Origin: Streptomyces sp. cf386 | GTDB taxonomy: Bacteria; Actinomycetota; Actinomycetes; Streptomycetales; Streptomycetaceae | Assembly (NCBI RefSeq): GCF_900103585.1 | Contig: NZ_FNHV01000028.1 | Coordinates: 36,909-100,908, forward strand | DNA: 64,000 nt | Direction of reading: 5' to 3' | Part shown: positions 17,514-25,788 of the stretch, in pieces | How positions within the stretch are numbered: position 1 is the stretch's first letter | Layout of the letters: each line of letters begins with the position of its first letter | Position numbers and translations under genes: made by a program | The notes under the pieces: generated by a model | The model's input: the letters and a program-made list of their open reading frames with translations, nothing else | Databases searched by the model: none | What the model was told of the DNA's origin: nothing

Positions 17514-18051
17514 GTAGGTCCCTCTCGAAGGACTCGGGGTCCCCCAAGGCGGCACGCCACTGCGCACGCCATCGGGCGTGTGAGTCGCGCCCGCCCGTCC
17601 GCCGAGGGTTGGTGCTGAGTGCTGGCTGGTGCGGTCGGCGGACGTACCCGAGCGGTGCTCGTTGCACACGGCCGAGGAATGTAGGGAGGCTGACCGGCCG
17701 GTATCAACCAACTCCTTGTCATTCCAGGCCAGTTCGCCGTTACCTCCGGTATCGGCGATTTTCGGCCACCCACTTCATTCGCTGATTTCAGGATTTGTCG
17801 ACCAACCGCCCTGACGATCTGTGACCCACTTCACCCAACCAACTTCCTTGGTATTCCTAGGACTTGACGGTGAGTGCGCGATTCCGTACCCGAGGTGACC
17901 GTGTGCGGTGGATGGTTCGATTCCGTTCGGTGTGATGCGTGACTCCCGCCACAGATCGCCCGTTGTCTCCTGCATGAGCCCGGGATCCGCCCGGTTCACG
18001 GGCCGGGAGCCACCCGGCCCCGCCATGCACCACATCCCGAGGGAGCCACCC
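17514..18051. other. Divergent intergenic region
   Basis: About 540 bp between two divergent genes. On the plus strand TTGACG (17864-17869), a 17-bp spacer and TACCCG (17887-17892) form a plausible promoter for the gene at 18052. The leader of the minus-strand Rpf-LysM gene is long, but I could not find the conserved core of the c-di-AMP (ydaO) riboswitch that precedes some Streptomyces rpf genes. No gene is supported here. Confidence 0.4.
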
Positions 18052-18834
18052 GTGCCGCGCATGCTCGACGTCAGCGACGAGGTACGTGCCGAGATCGGCG
18101 ACGAGGAAGCCGACCGGCTGCTCGCCGGAGAGAACGCACCCGGCAGTTACGACTGCACGTCCTGCCGCACCCCGGGCGACTCCGAACAGGAGCGCACCAG
18201 CACCGTCCTGTTCATCGGGGAGGAGACCGCCGTCCTCGCCTTCGCCCACGCCACCTGCCTGCCCTCACAGGTCGTTCAGGTCACCGAGGAGCAGCTGAAG
18301 GGTGCCGTGAAGTCCATCACCGGCGACCGGGTCGACCTGGAGCCGGACACGATCGTGCCGGAGCAGGCCGTGCTCGGTGTCACCAGCGGACTGGTGCTGA
18401 TCGCCGGGGAGTTGCACCCCGCGCTGGTCGTCGAGCCGACCGCACCCATCGCGCGCCCCGGGGCGATCGGCGCCGGGGACGACTTCCTTCCGTTGCTCAT
18501 CGAGCAGGGGTTCATGCCGGCGACGGAACTGGCGGATGTACCGCCGGTGCTGCACGGCTGGTCGGTACTGCTGGCCATGGGTCAGCTGCACGCGGTTCTG
18601 CAGCCGGGCACGAATGGCGGGCAGCCGGTCGCGTGGTGGCAGGCGCATCACCCGCTGCTGGTGACGGACGGGTGGCGGGCCGCCGCGAACAAGCATCAGC
18701 AGGTACTGATGTTCGCCGCACCCGTGGGGTCCATCGGGCGCCAGCCCAGGGAGGATCTGCTGCGGGAGGCCCTGGACAAGGCCGCCGCGAACGGGAAGCT
18801 GGTCGCGGCCGCACTGCCGCTCGCGGGGACCTGA
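18052..18834 (+). CDS. Conserved hypothetical protein with Cys pairs
   Basis: A 260-aa cytoplasmic protein that I cannot assign to a function. The N-terminal third has CTSC (residues about 33-36) and HATC about 40 residues later, a spacing that could bind a metal. The rest is a mixed alpha/beta sequence with LVLIAGELHPALVVEPT. The GTG at 18052 is chosen because GAGGGAG lies six nt upstream; an ATG at 18061 is the alternative. No operon partner is obvious, but the small gene at 18938 follows on the same strand. Confidence 0.75.
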   Translation: MPRMLDVSDEVRAEIGDEEADRLLAGENAPGSYDCTSCRTPGDSEQERTSTVLFIGEETAVLAFAHATCLPSQVVQVTEEQLKGAVKSITGDRVDLEPDTIVPEQAVLGVTSGLVLIAGELHPALVVEPTAPIARPGAIGAGDDFLPLLIEQGFMPATELADVPPVLHGWSVLLAMGQLHAVLQPGTNGGQPVAWWQAHHPLLVTDGWRAAANKHQQVLMFAAPVGSIGRQPREDLLREALDKAAANGKLVAAALPLAGT

Positions 18835-18937
18835 CAGCGGTTCCCCGCCGCCTCGGGGACGTCGCCCGCGTCCCCGATGAGCAGGCGACCCTGCACGGCG
18901 GCCGCATCTCTTCGACTGCGGTGTCGTTTGGACATAC

Positions 18938-19288
18938 GTGCATGCATACGACGTTCCCCGCCTTCAGGGCGGCCCATCGGCCACGCCGATCTACGACGCG
19001 CTCTACGCCGAGTACGTCAAGTCCTTCCGCTCGCTGCCGGGTGACCGCAGCGGGGAGGAGGATCTGGGGTTCATCGCGTTCGGGAACATTCCGCGGAGCA
19101 CGGGCTCGTACGGAGGGCACCGCCCGGGGTCGTTCAGCAGCTCGTACAGCGCCTACAGCGCGGGCGCCCACAGCGCCCGCCACGGCAGCGGTCAGCAGCC
19201 GCAGTGGCAGCGCGTCGGACACATCGGCCCACAGGGCTCGGGGATGCACCACGTCCCGGCCGCGCTGCCTCCGGCGCGCAGAGGCTGA
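18938..19288 (+). CDS. Small hypothetical protein with Gly/Ser/Tyr-rich tail
   Basis: A 116-aa protein starting with GTG. Residues 1-60 look folded (YDALYAEYVKSFRSLPGDR, then EEDLGFIAFG). The second half is low-complexity, rich in Ser, Gly, Tyr and His (SYGGHRPGSFSSSYSAYSA). No TM segment or signal. The ribosome-binding site is weak, so the start is uncertain. It is 103 bp after the preceding gene and is followed directly by a strong terminator, so it is probably the last gene of that unit. Confidence 0.6.
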   Translation: MHAYDVPRLQGGPSATPIYDALYAEYVKSFRSLPGDRSGEEDLGFIAFGNIPRSTGSYGGHRPGSFSSSYSAYSAGAHSARHGSGQQPQWQRVGHIGPQGSGMHHVPAALPPARRG

Positions 19289-19313
19289 GCAAGCGGAAGC
19301 TGAGCAAGCGGAA
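19284..19313. repeat. 15-bp exact tandem duplication
   Basis: GCTGAGCAAGCGGAA occurs twice without a gap (19284-19298 and 19299-19313) at the stop of the small gene. The second copy provides part of the left arm of the adjoining terminator. Confidence 0.85.
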
Positions 19314-19346
19314 GGGCGGCCCTCATCGGGCCGCCCTTCCGCTTGC
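19304..19346. terminator. Strong bidirectional terminator
   Basis: A perfect 19-bp stem with a 5-nt loop (TCATC) lies between the convergent gene ending at 19288 and der ending at 19352. Confidence 0.85.
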
Positions 19347-19351
19347 GTGCG

Positions 19352-20833
19352 CTACTTCTTCTTGCTTCCGCGCTTCTCGCGCACCCGCACCGAGATATGG
19401 ATCGGCGTCCCCTCGAAGCCGAACTCCTCGCGCAGCCGGCGCTCGATGAAGCGGCGGTACCCGGCCTCGATGAAGCCGGAGGCGAAGAGCACGAACCGCG
19501 GGGGCTTGGTGCCGGCCTGGGTGCCGAAGAGGATGCGGGGCTGCTTGCCGCCGCGGACCGGGTGCGGGTGGGCGGCGACCAGCTCACCGAGGAAGGCGTT
19601 CAGCCGACCGGTCGGGACCCGGGTCTCCCAGCCCGCGAGGGCCGTCTCGATCGCCGGGACCAGCTTCTCCATGTGCCGCCCGGTGTACGCCGAGACGTTC
19701 ACCCGGGGCGCCCACGCGACCTGGCCGAACTCGGTCTCGATCTCCCGCTCCAGGTAGTAACGGCGCTCCTCGTCGAGGGTGTCCCACTTGTTGTAGGCGA
19801 TCACCATCGCGCGGCCCGCCTCGACGGCCATCGTCACGATGCGCTGGTCCTGGACCGAGATGGACTCGGCGGCGTCGATCAGGATGACCGCCACCTCGGC
19901 CTTCTCGACGGCGGCCGCGGTGCGCAGCGAGGCGTAGTAGTCGGCGCCCTGCTGGAGGTGGACGCGCTTGCGGATGCCGGCCGTGTCGACGAACTTCCAG
20001 GTGACGCCGCCGAGTTCGATGAGCTCGTCGACCGGGTCCCGAGTGGTGCCGGCCAGCTCGTTGACGACGACGCGCTCCTCGCCCGCAACCTTGTTCAGCA
20101 GGGAGGACTTGCCGACGTTCGGGCGGCCGATGAGCGCGATGCGGCGGGGGCCGCCGATCCCGGCGCCGCCGAAGGTCTGCGCGGGCGCGTCCGGCAGGGC
20201 CTCCAGGACCGAGTCCAGCATGTCGCCGGTGCCACGACCGTGCAGGGCGGATACGGGGTGCGGCTCGCCGAGGCCCAGGGACCACAGGTACGTGGCGTCC
20301 GCCTCACCGCTGGGACCGTCCACCTTGTTGGCGCACAGCACCACGGGCTTGCCGGCCTTGCGCAGCAGTCGTACGACGGCCTCGTCGGTGTCGGTGGCCC
20401 CGACCTTGGCGTCGACGACGAACACGACGGCGTCGGCGGCCTCGATCGCGTACTCGGCCTGCGCGGCCACGGAGGCGTCGATACCGAGGACGTCCTGCTC
20501 CCAGCCGCCGGTGTCGACGACCTTGAAGCGGCGGCCGGCCCACTCGGCCTCGTAGGTCACCCGGTCGCGGGTGACGCCGGGCTTGTCCTCGACGACGGCC
20601 TCGCGGCGCCCGATGATGCGGTTGACGAGGGTCGACTTGCCGACATTCGGCCGGCCGACGACGGCGAGGACGGGCAACGGCCCGTGCCCGGCCGCCTCGA
20701 TGGCACCCTCGACGTCCTCGAGGTCGAAGCCCTCTTCCGCGGCGAGCTCCATGAACTCCGCGTACTCGGCATCGCCAAGCTCTCCGTGGTCGTGCCCGTC
20801 GGGCGAGCCCTCGGAGTGGATGTGGTCGTTCAT
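19352..20833 (-). CDS. der: Ribosome biogenesis GTPase Der (EngA)
   Basis: A 493-aa double-GTPase protein needed for 50S subunit assembly. Two tandem G domains are visible: first P-loop GRPNVGKST (residues 60-68) with DTGG and NKVD; second GRPNVGKSS (about 237-245) with DTAG and NKWD. A KH-like domain follows, ending in a basic tail (VREKRGSKKK). The N-terminal extension of about 50 residues, rich in His, Asp and Glu, is typical of actinobacteria. It is the last gene of the chorismate mutase - tyrA - cmk - plsC - der group, 80 bp after plsC. The start codon follows GAGGTACG. Confidence 0.97.
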   Translation of the reverse strand: MNDHIHSEGSPDGHDHGELGDAEYAEFMELAAEEGFDLEDVEGAIEAAGHGPLPVLAVVGRPNVGKSTLVNRIIGRREAVVEDKPGVTRDRVTYEAEWAGRRFKVVDTGGWEQDVLGIDASVAAQAEYAIEAADAVVFVVDAKVGATDTDEAVVRLLRKAGKPVVLCANKVDGPSGEADATYLWSLGLGEPHPVSALHGRGTGDMLDSVLEALPDAPAQTFGGAGIGGPRRIALIGRPNVGKSSLLNKVAGEERVVVNELAGTTRDPVDELIELGGVTWKFVDTAGIRKRVHLQQGADYYASLRTAAAVEKAEVAVILIDAAESISVQDQRIVTMAVEAGRAMVIAYNKWDTLDEERRYYLEREIETEFGQVAWAPRVNVSAYTGRHMEKLVPAIETALAGWETRVPTGRLNAFLGELVAAHPHPVRGGKQPRILFGTQAGTKPPRFVLFASGFIEAGYRRFIERRLREEFGFEGTPIHISVRVREKRGSKKK

Positions 20834-20913
20834 GAAGTCCGTACCTCGTCGTTCATCGTGGTGATCGGTGGACCACCCGGTTGTCCCCCGGCTGATCCAC
20901 TACTCAGTTTCGC

Positions 20914-21558
20914 CTAGCGACCGGTCAGTCGCCTGGCGTTTTCCAGGTGCTCGGTGAGCTGCTTCTGGATGCGCTCGGTCGCCTCGTCGAGCGCCTTGCG
21001 CGTACGCCGTCCGCTGCCGTCGCCCGCCTCGAAGGCGTCGCCGAAGACGACGTCGACGCGGCTGCGCAGCGGAGGCAGCCCCTTTATCAACCGTCCGGGC
21101 CGGTCGGAACTTCCCAGCACGGCGACCGGGACGATCAGGGCGTTGCCGCGCACCGCGAAGTACGCGAGCCCGGCCCGCAGCGCGGCGAAGTCGCCCTCGC
21201 CGCGGGTGCCCTCGGGGAAGATCCCGAGGACGCCGCCGTTGTCCAGCACTGCCAGTGCCTGGGTGATCGCCGTGCGGTCGGTGCTCTCGCGGTCGACCTT
21301 GACCTGCCCGATGCCGAGCAGGAACGGGTCGAGCGGTCCCTTGAACGCTTCCTTCTTGATCAGGAAGTGGGTCGGACGGGGCGCCACACCCATGACCATG
21401 GGGCCGTCGATGTTGTGGGAGTGGTTGACCGCGAAGATCACCGGGCCGGTCGCGGGGACCTTCCAGGCACCCAGCACGCGCGGCTTCCACAGCCCGAACA
21501 TCAGGCCGACGCCGATACGCCGCCCGACCTCGGCACCCCGCTCGGAGGGAGCTGTCAC
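20914..21558 (-). CDS. plsC: 1-acyl-sn-glycerol-3-phosphate acyltransferase
   Basis: A 214-aa PlsC-family acyltransferase that adds the second acyl chain in phosphatidic acid synthesis at the membrane. Motif I is NHSHNIDG (H-x4-D), and motif III is FPEGTRG. The GTG at 21558 overlaps the stop codon of cmk (GTGA) and gives the right length; the longer frame to 21597 lies inside cmk. Coupling cmk with plsC-type genes and der is a known bacterial arrangement. Confidence 0.92.
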   Translation of the reverse strand: MTAPSERGAEVGRRIGVGLMFGLWKPRVLGAWKVPATGPVIFAVNHSHNIDGPMVMGVAPRPTHFLIKKEAFKGPLDPFLLGIGQVKVDRESTDRTAITQALAVLDNGGVLGIFPEGTRGEGDFAALRAGLAYFAVRGNALIVPVAVLGSSDRPGRLIKGLPPLRSRVDVVFGDAFEAGDGSGRRTRKALDEATERIQKQLTEHLENARRLTGR

Positions 21559-22241
21559 TTCGCGGCCCGCTTCTCCTCGACGAGCGTGACGACGCACTCG
21601 ATGACCTGCGCCAGCGTGAGCTCGGTGGTGTCCACCTCGACGGCGTCGCCCGCCTTGGCGAGCGGCGAGGTCTTGCGGCTGGAGTCGGCCGCGTCCCGCT
21701 TGATCAGGGCCTCGCGGGTGGCGTTGACGTCGGCGCCCTTCAGCTCACCGCTGCGACGGGCGGCACGGGCCTCCGGGGAGGCGGTGAGGAAGATCTTCAG
21801 GTCGGCGTCGGGCAGCACGGTCGTACCGATGTCGCGGCCCTCGACGACGATGCCCTGCTCGGCCGAGGTGGCCAGCGAGCGCTGCAGCTCGGTGATCCGG
21901 GCCCGCACCTCGGGCACCGCGCTGACGGCGCTGACCTTGGAGGTGACCTCCTGGGTGCGGATCGGGCCGGACACGTCGGTGCCGTCGACGGTGATCGTCG
22001 GGCCCGCCGGGTCGGTGCCGGAGATGATCTCGGGCTTGCCGGCCACCGCGGCGATCGCGGTCGGGTCCTCGATGTCGATGCCGCTGGTCACCATCCACCA
22101 GGTGATCGCCCGGTACTGGGCGCCGGTGTCGAGGTAGCTCAGCCCGAGCTGCGCGGCGACGGCCTTCGACGTGCTCGACTTGCCCGTGCCGGAGGGGCCG
22201 TCGATGGCGACAATCACGGGCTTGGCGGCACCGTTTTCCAC
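21555..22241 (-). CDS. cmk: Cytidylate kinase
   Basis: A 228-aa kinase that phosphorylates CMP/dCMP. The P-loop is DGPSGTGKSS near the N-terminus, followed by LDTGAQYRAITW, a RDIGTTVLPDADLKIFLTAS segment and the D-A-x-x-x-D-T-T-E-L end typical of Cmk. Start is GTG (22241) behind AGGAAGGTG. It overlaps plsC by GTGA and lies 117 bp after tyrA. Confidence 0.95.
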   Translation of the reverse strand: MENGAAKPVIVAIDGPSGTGKSSTSKAVAAQLGLSYLDTGAQYRAITWWMVTSGIDIEDPTAIAAVAGKPEIISGTDPAGPTITVDGTDVSGPIRTQEVTSKVSAVSAVPEVRARITELQRSLATSAEQGIVVEGRDIGTTVLPDADLKIFLTASPEARAARRSGELKGADVNATREALIKRDAADSSRKTSPLAKAGDAVEVDTTELTLAQVIECVVTLVEEKRAAK

Positions 22242-22358
22242 GGGAGGACACCTTCCTGGTGCGGTGAGGCGGGGTGTGGGGACGCGAGGGCGCCCCGCAC
22301 AAGGTTACTGGGTTCGCGTCACTCGTCCGGCCGCGCGCACCTCAGCCCGGTGAGACCC

Positions 22359-23444
22359 CTACTGCCGGATCGCCCAGCCCCGCTCCCGCAACGCCGCAGA
22401 CAGCAGCGTCGCGGCCTTCGGCTCCACCATGAGCTGCACCAGACCCGCCTGCTGCCCCGTCGCATGCTCGATGCGCACGTCCTCGACGTTGACCCCGGCC
22501 CGTCCCGCGTCCGCGAAGATCCGCGCCAGCTGCCCCGGCTGGTCGTCGATCAGCACGGCGACGACCTCGTAGACCCGCGGAGCGGCCCCGTGCTTACCTG
22601 GCACCCGGACCTGCCCGGCGTTCCCACGCCGCAGCACGTCCTCGACCCCGGAGGTCCCCTCCAGCCGCTTCGCCTCGTCGGACGACTGCAGCGCCCGCAG
22701 CGCCCGCACCGTCTCCTCCAGGTCCGCGGCGACGTCGGTGAGCAGGTCGGCGACGGGCCCCGGGTTCGCGGAGAGGATGTCGATCCACATCCGGGGATCG
22801 GACGCGGCGATCCGGGTCACGTCCCGGATGCCCTGACCACACAGCCGTACGGCCGCCTCCTCGGCGTTCTCCAGACGCGCGGCGACCATGCTGGACACCA
22901 GGTGAGGCATGTGGGACACCAGCGCGACCGCGCGGTCGTGGGCGTCGGCGTCCATCACCACCGGCACGGCACGGCAGTGCGAGACCAGCTCCAGGGCGAG
23001 GTTCAGCACCTCGGTGTCGGTGTCCCGGGTCGGCGTGAGCACCCAGGGCCGGCCCTCGAAGAGGTCACCGGTGGCGGCCAGCGGCCCGGACTTCTCACGC
23101 CCCGACATGGGATGCGTACCGATGTAGGACGACAGGTCGAGCCCGAGCGCCTCCAGCGCCCGGCGCGGACCGCCCTTGACGCTGGCCACGTCGAGGTAGC
23201 CGCGGGCCACGCCCCGGCGCATGGCGTCGGCGAGCACGTCGGCCACGTGCGCGGGCGGGGCGGCGACGATCGCGAGGTCGACGGGGCCCTCGGGCGCCTC
23301 GTCGGTGCCGGCGCCGAGCGCGGACGCCGTACGGGCCTGCTCGGGGTCGTGGTCGGCGAGGTGGACGACCACACCGCGCCCGGCCAGCGCCAGCGCGGCG
23401 GACGTACCGATGAGGCCGGTGCCGATGACGAGTGCGGTTCTCAC
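22359..23444 (-). CDS. tyrA: Prephenate dehydrogenase with C-terminal ACT domain
   Basis: A 361-aa TyrA that oxidises prephenate to 4-hydroxyphenylpyruvate in tyrosine synthesis. The Rossmann motif is at the very N-terminus (ALVIGTGLIGTSAALAL). THPMSGREKSGP contains the catalytic His. VSHMPHLVSS and the helical dimer domain follow. Residues about 285-361 form an ACT domain (VYEVVAVLIDDQPGQLARIFADAG) that probably senses tyrosine. The GTG at 23444 overlaps the stop of the chorismate mutase gene (GTGA). The long upstream frame to 24029 is not coding. Confidence 0.95.
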   Translation of the reverse strand: MRTALVIGTGLIGTSAALALAGRGVVVHLADHDPEQARTASALGAGTDEAPEGPVDLAIVAAPPAHVADVLADAMRRGVARGYLDVASVKGGPRRALEALGLDLSSYIGTHPMSGREKSGPLAATGDLFEGRPWVLTPTRDTDTEVLNLALELVSHCRAVPVVMDADAHDRAVALVSHMPHLVSSMVAARLENAEEAAVRLCGQGIRDVTRIAASDPRMWIDILSANPGPVADLLTDVAADLEETVRALRALQSSDEAKRLEGTSGVEDVLRRGNAGQVRVPGKHGAAPRVYEVVAVLIDDQPGQLARIFADAGRAGVNVEDVRIEHATGQQAGLVQLMVEPKAATLLSAALRERGWAIRQ

Positions 23445-23809
23445 TGGGCGATGTCCTTGCGCAGAGCGGCGGCGGCGCCGAGGTAGACGTGCGCGATGTC
23501 GGCACGTGCCCGGTCGGACTCGATGTGCGCGAGGACGCGTACGACCCGTGGCATGGCGCCCTCGATGTCCAGTTCCTGGGCGCAGATCAGCGGTACGTCG
23601 GCGAAGCCGCTGCCGAGCTTGCGGGCGGCGGCCGCCGGGAAGTCGCTGTGCAGGTCGGGCGTGGCCGTGAACCAGATGCTGATCAGGTCGTCCGCGCTCA
23701 GGCCGTTGCGCTCCAGGATCGCCGTGAGCAGGGCCCCGACCTGCTCGTCCATGTGGCCGGCCTCGTCCCGCTCCAGTTGGACGGCCCCCCGGACCGCTCG
23801 TACCGCCAC
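23441..23809 (-). CDS. aroH: AroH-class chorismate mutase
   Basis: A 122-aa monofunctional chorismate mutase of the AroH (Bacillus-type) fold, converting chorismate to prephenate, the substrate of the next gene. It shows VRAVRGAVQLERDE at the start, ISIWFTATPDLHSDFPA, and the conserved CAQELDIEGAMPRVVRVLAHI. Start is GTG with AAGGAG upstream. First gene of the operon; the divergent gene begins at 24074. Confidence 0.95.
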   Translation of the reverse strand: MAVRAVRGAVQLERDEAGHMDEQVGALLTAILERNGLSADDLISIWFTATPDLHSDFPAAAARKLGSGFADVPLICAQELDIEGAMPRVVRVLAHIESDRARADIAHVYLGAAAALRKDIAQ

Positions 23810-24073
23810 GGCTCTGCTCCTTGCTGCTGTACGGATCGGCTCTTCGACCGGCCAGCCTAGTCAGCCCGCGTGCGGCGGACGCAGGTCGCCCGCCCGCTGA
23901 GACGCACGTTGAGACACCCGCTGGCACTCCCGCGACCCGGCCGGTCGGCTTTGAGTCAATGTCACCCGTCCATCCCGATTTCGCTACCGGACCACGAACG
24001 CCTCCGTACGCCTCTGGACGGCGTCGCACAGGTCCGCTCTCATGGGCAGCAAGCTCGCCTCGGGGGAGGCCTC

Positions 24074-24724
24074 ATGAAGCGTCCGGGACCCTTGCTCACC
24101 CTTCTCGCGGGGCTGTTGGCCGGCGCGTTCCTGCTGGCGCTCAACGTGACGACGGGGACGAAGAGCGCGCCCTCCTCGTCGTCACCGTCACCGTTACCGT
24201 CGTCACCGACGCCGAAGTCGTCCCCGTCGCCGTCATCGTCACCGTCGAAGGTCCCCGTCCCGAACGCCGGCTACGCGGGCCGTACCGACGACGACTCCTC
24301 CGCCGTGGCCGTCACCCTGCGCGACGGCAGGGCGATCGCGTACTTCTGCGACGGCCGCGCCAAGGAGTCCTGGCTCAAGGGCGATGTGAAGGACGACGGG
24401 ACCATGCGGCTCACCGGCAAGGCCGGTTCTGTCCTGAACGGCACCCTCGAGGAGGGCGAGCGGATCCGCGGCACGGTCGACATCGACGGCGGGCACTACG
24501 CCTTCACCGCCGACAGGACGAAGAAGCCGTCGGGTCTGTACCGGGCCACCACCACCGTGCGCGGCGCCGAGATCGACGGCGGCTGGATCGTGCTGCCGGA
24601 CGGCCGGCAGGTCGGCGTGCTCACCCGCGACGGCAAGCCCTCGCCCGCCCCGCGGATCGACCCGGAGACCGGCGCGGTGACGGTCGACGGACAGCAGCTC
24701 ACGGCCCGCCCCGCGGCCCCCTGA
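24074..24724 (+). CDS. Membrane-anchored or secreted hypothetical protein
   Basis: A 216-aa protein. A short positive start and one hydrophobic helix (about 6-26) lead to a Ser/Pro spacer (about 30-62). An all-beta domain follows (about 64-210): repeated strands such as AIAYFCDGRAKESWLKGDV and YRATTTVRGAEIDGGWIVLPDGRQVGVL. No lipobox Cys is present, so it is anchored by the helix or secreted. The ATG follows GGGGGAGG. It is 17 bp before the next gene and probably in one operon with the Rieske protein. Function unknown. Confidence 0.8.
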   Translation: MKRPGPLLTLLAGLLAGAFLLALNVTTGTKSAPSSSSPSPLPSSPTPKSSPSPSSSPSKVPVPNAGYAGRTDDDSSAVAVTLRDGRAIAYFCDGRAKESWLKGDVKDDGTMRLTGKAGSVLNGTLEEGERIRGTVDIDGGHYAFTADRTKKPSGLYRATTTVRGAEIDGGWIVLPDGRQVGVLTRDGKPSPAPRIDPETGAVTVDGQQLTARPAAP

Positions 24725-24741
24725 CCCCACTGGAGTCGATC

Positions 24742-25326
24742 ATGACCGTCGACCCGAACGCCGTCACCCAGGACTTCCCGTCCCCGCAGCCCGGCCACCG
24801 CCGCCCGAGCCCGGCCCGCTACCTGGTCCCGGCGCTGGTCGCCGGCGCGGTCGCGGTGGGCTTCGGGGCGTACGGCAAGGTGCACGACCCGTCGGGGACG
24901 GCCTTCAACCTCGCCGGGTTCAGCAGCACCGGCGCGGTCAAGTCATGGCTGGCCACGGCGGCGATCTTCTTCGCGCTGGTGCAACTGGTCTCCGCGTTCA
25001 TGGTGTACGGCAGGCTCCCGGGGCCGGCCTGGTCGTCCGGGCTGCACCGCTGGTCGGGCCGTGTGGCGTTCCTGGTGTCCGTCCCGGTGGCGGTGCACTG
25101 CCTGTACGCGATGGGCTACCAGACGTACGAAACGCGCGTTTTCATGCACTCTGCCCTGGGTTGTTTCTTCTTCGGTGCTTTCAGTGCAAAGATGCTGTTG
25201 CTCCGGTCGGAGCGACTTCCCGGCTGGCTGCTGCCCATCGTGGGCGGAGTGGTTTTCACCGCTCTCACGATCATCTGGCTGACCTCCGCCCTCTGGTTCT
25301 TCCGCACTTTCGGAGTGACGACATGA
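24742..25326 (+). CDS. Four-TM membrane protein with in-membrane histidines (DUF6529-like)
   Basis: A 194-aa integral membrane protein with about four helices. Histidines fall at helix ends or inside helices: GLHRWSGRVAFL, VAVHCLYAMGY and VFMHSALGCFFFGAF. The HRWSGR pattern is like heme-b-binding helices of cytochrome b561/ferric reductase-like proteins. The stop overlaps the ATG of the Rieske gene (ATGA). Together they suggest a small membrane electron-transfer pair. The DUF name is from memory; heme binding is an inference from histidine placement. Confidence 0.75.
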   Translation: MTVDPNAVTQDFPSPQPGHRRPSPARYLVPALVAGAVAVGFGAYGKVHDPSGTAFNLAGFSSTGAVKSWLATAAIFFALVQLVSAFMVYGRLPGPAWSSGLHRWSGRVAFLVSVPVAVHCLYAMGYQTYETRVFMHSALGCFFFGAFSAKMLLLRSERLPGWLLPIVGGVVFTALTIIWLTSALWFFRTFGVTT

Positions 25327-25766
25327 GCAACCGTCCGACGCGGCGCACGATTCTCATCGCGACAGGCGGGGCGGGCGCGGCGGCGCTCGTCGCGGGTTGC
25401 GGCGATTCCGGCGACAACGGCGACACGAGCGACTCGACACCGACCTCGACCGCTTCCCCCGACCAGGACGGCCAGGACGGAGAGGAGCTGGCCAGCACAG
25501 ACGACATCCCGGTCGGCGGCGGCACGATCTTCAAGGACGAGGAGGTGGTGGTGACCCAGCCGGAGCAGGGCGAGTTCAAAGCCTTCTCCGCCATCTGCAC
25601 GCATCAGCGGTGCACGGTCGCCACCGTCGCCGACGGCACGATCAACTGCGCCTGCCACGGCAGCAAGTTCAAGATCACGGACGGCTCGGTGGCCCACCCT
25701 CCGGCGACGAAGCCGCTGCCCGAGAAGCAGATCACTGTGGACGGAAAATCGATCCGCCTGGTGTGA
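25323..25766 (+). CDS. Rieske (2Fe-2S) lipoprotein with twin-arginine signal
   Basis: A 147-aa protein. The N-terminus combines an RR motif (RPTRRTILIATGG) with a lipobox (LVAGC, Cys26), predicting Tat export and lipid anchoring. A low-complexity Asp/Ser/Thr linker follows. The Rieske domain has both cluster motifs: CTHQRC (92-97) and CACHGS (109-114), giving two Cys and two His ligands plus the disulfide pair. It is translationally coupled to the four-TM protein, the likely redox partner. Confidence 0.93.
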   Translation: MSNRPTRRTILIATGGAGAAALVAGCGDSGDNGDTSDSTPTSTASPDQDGQDGEELASTDDIPVGGGTIFKDEEVVVTQPEQGEFKAFSAICTHQRCTVATVADGTINCACHGSKFKITDGSVAHPPATKPLPEKQITVDGKSIRLV

Positions 25767-25775
25767 CCGGCCGCG

Positions 25776-25781
25776 TACGCT
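25776..25781 (+). promoter_or_regulatory. Candidate -10 of a leaderless promoter
   Basis: TACGCT ends 7 nt before the ATG at 25789; no ribosome-binding site is present. Confidence 0.45.
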
Positions 25782-25788
25782 CCGGGGC

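Noticed and set aside
17514..17900. Possible c-di-AMP (ydaO) riboswitch upstream of the Rpf-LysM gene
   Set aside because: The minus-strand leader lacks the conserved ydaO core sequences I know; only an ordinary ribosome-binding site and unstructured leader are clear.
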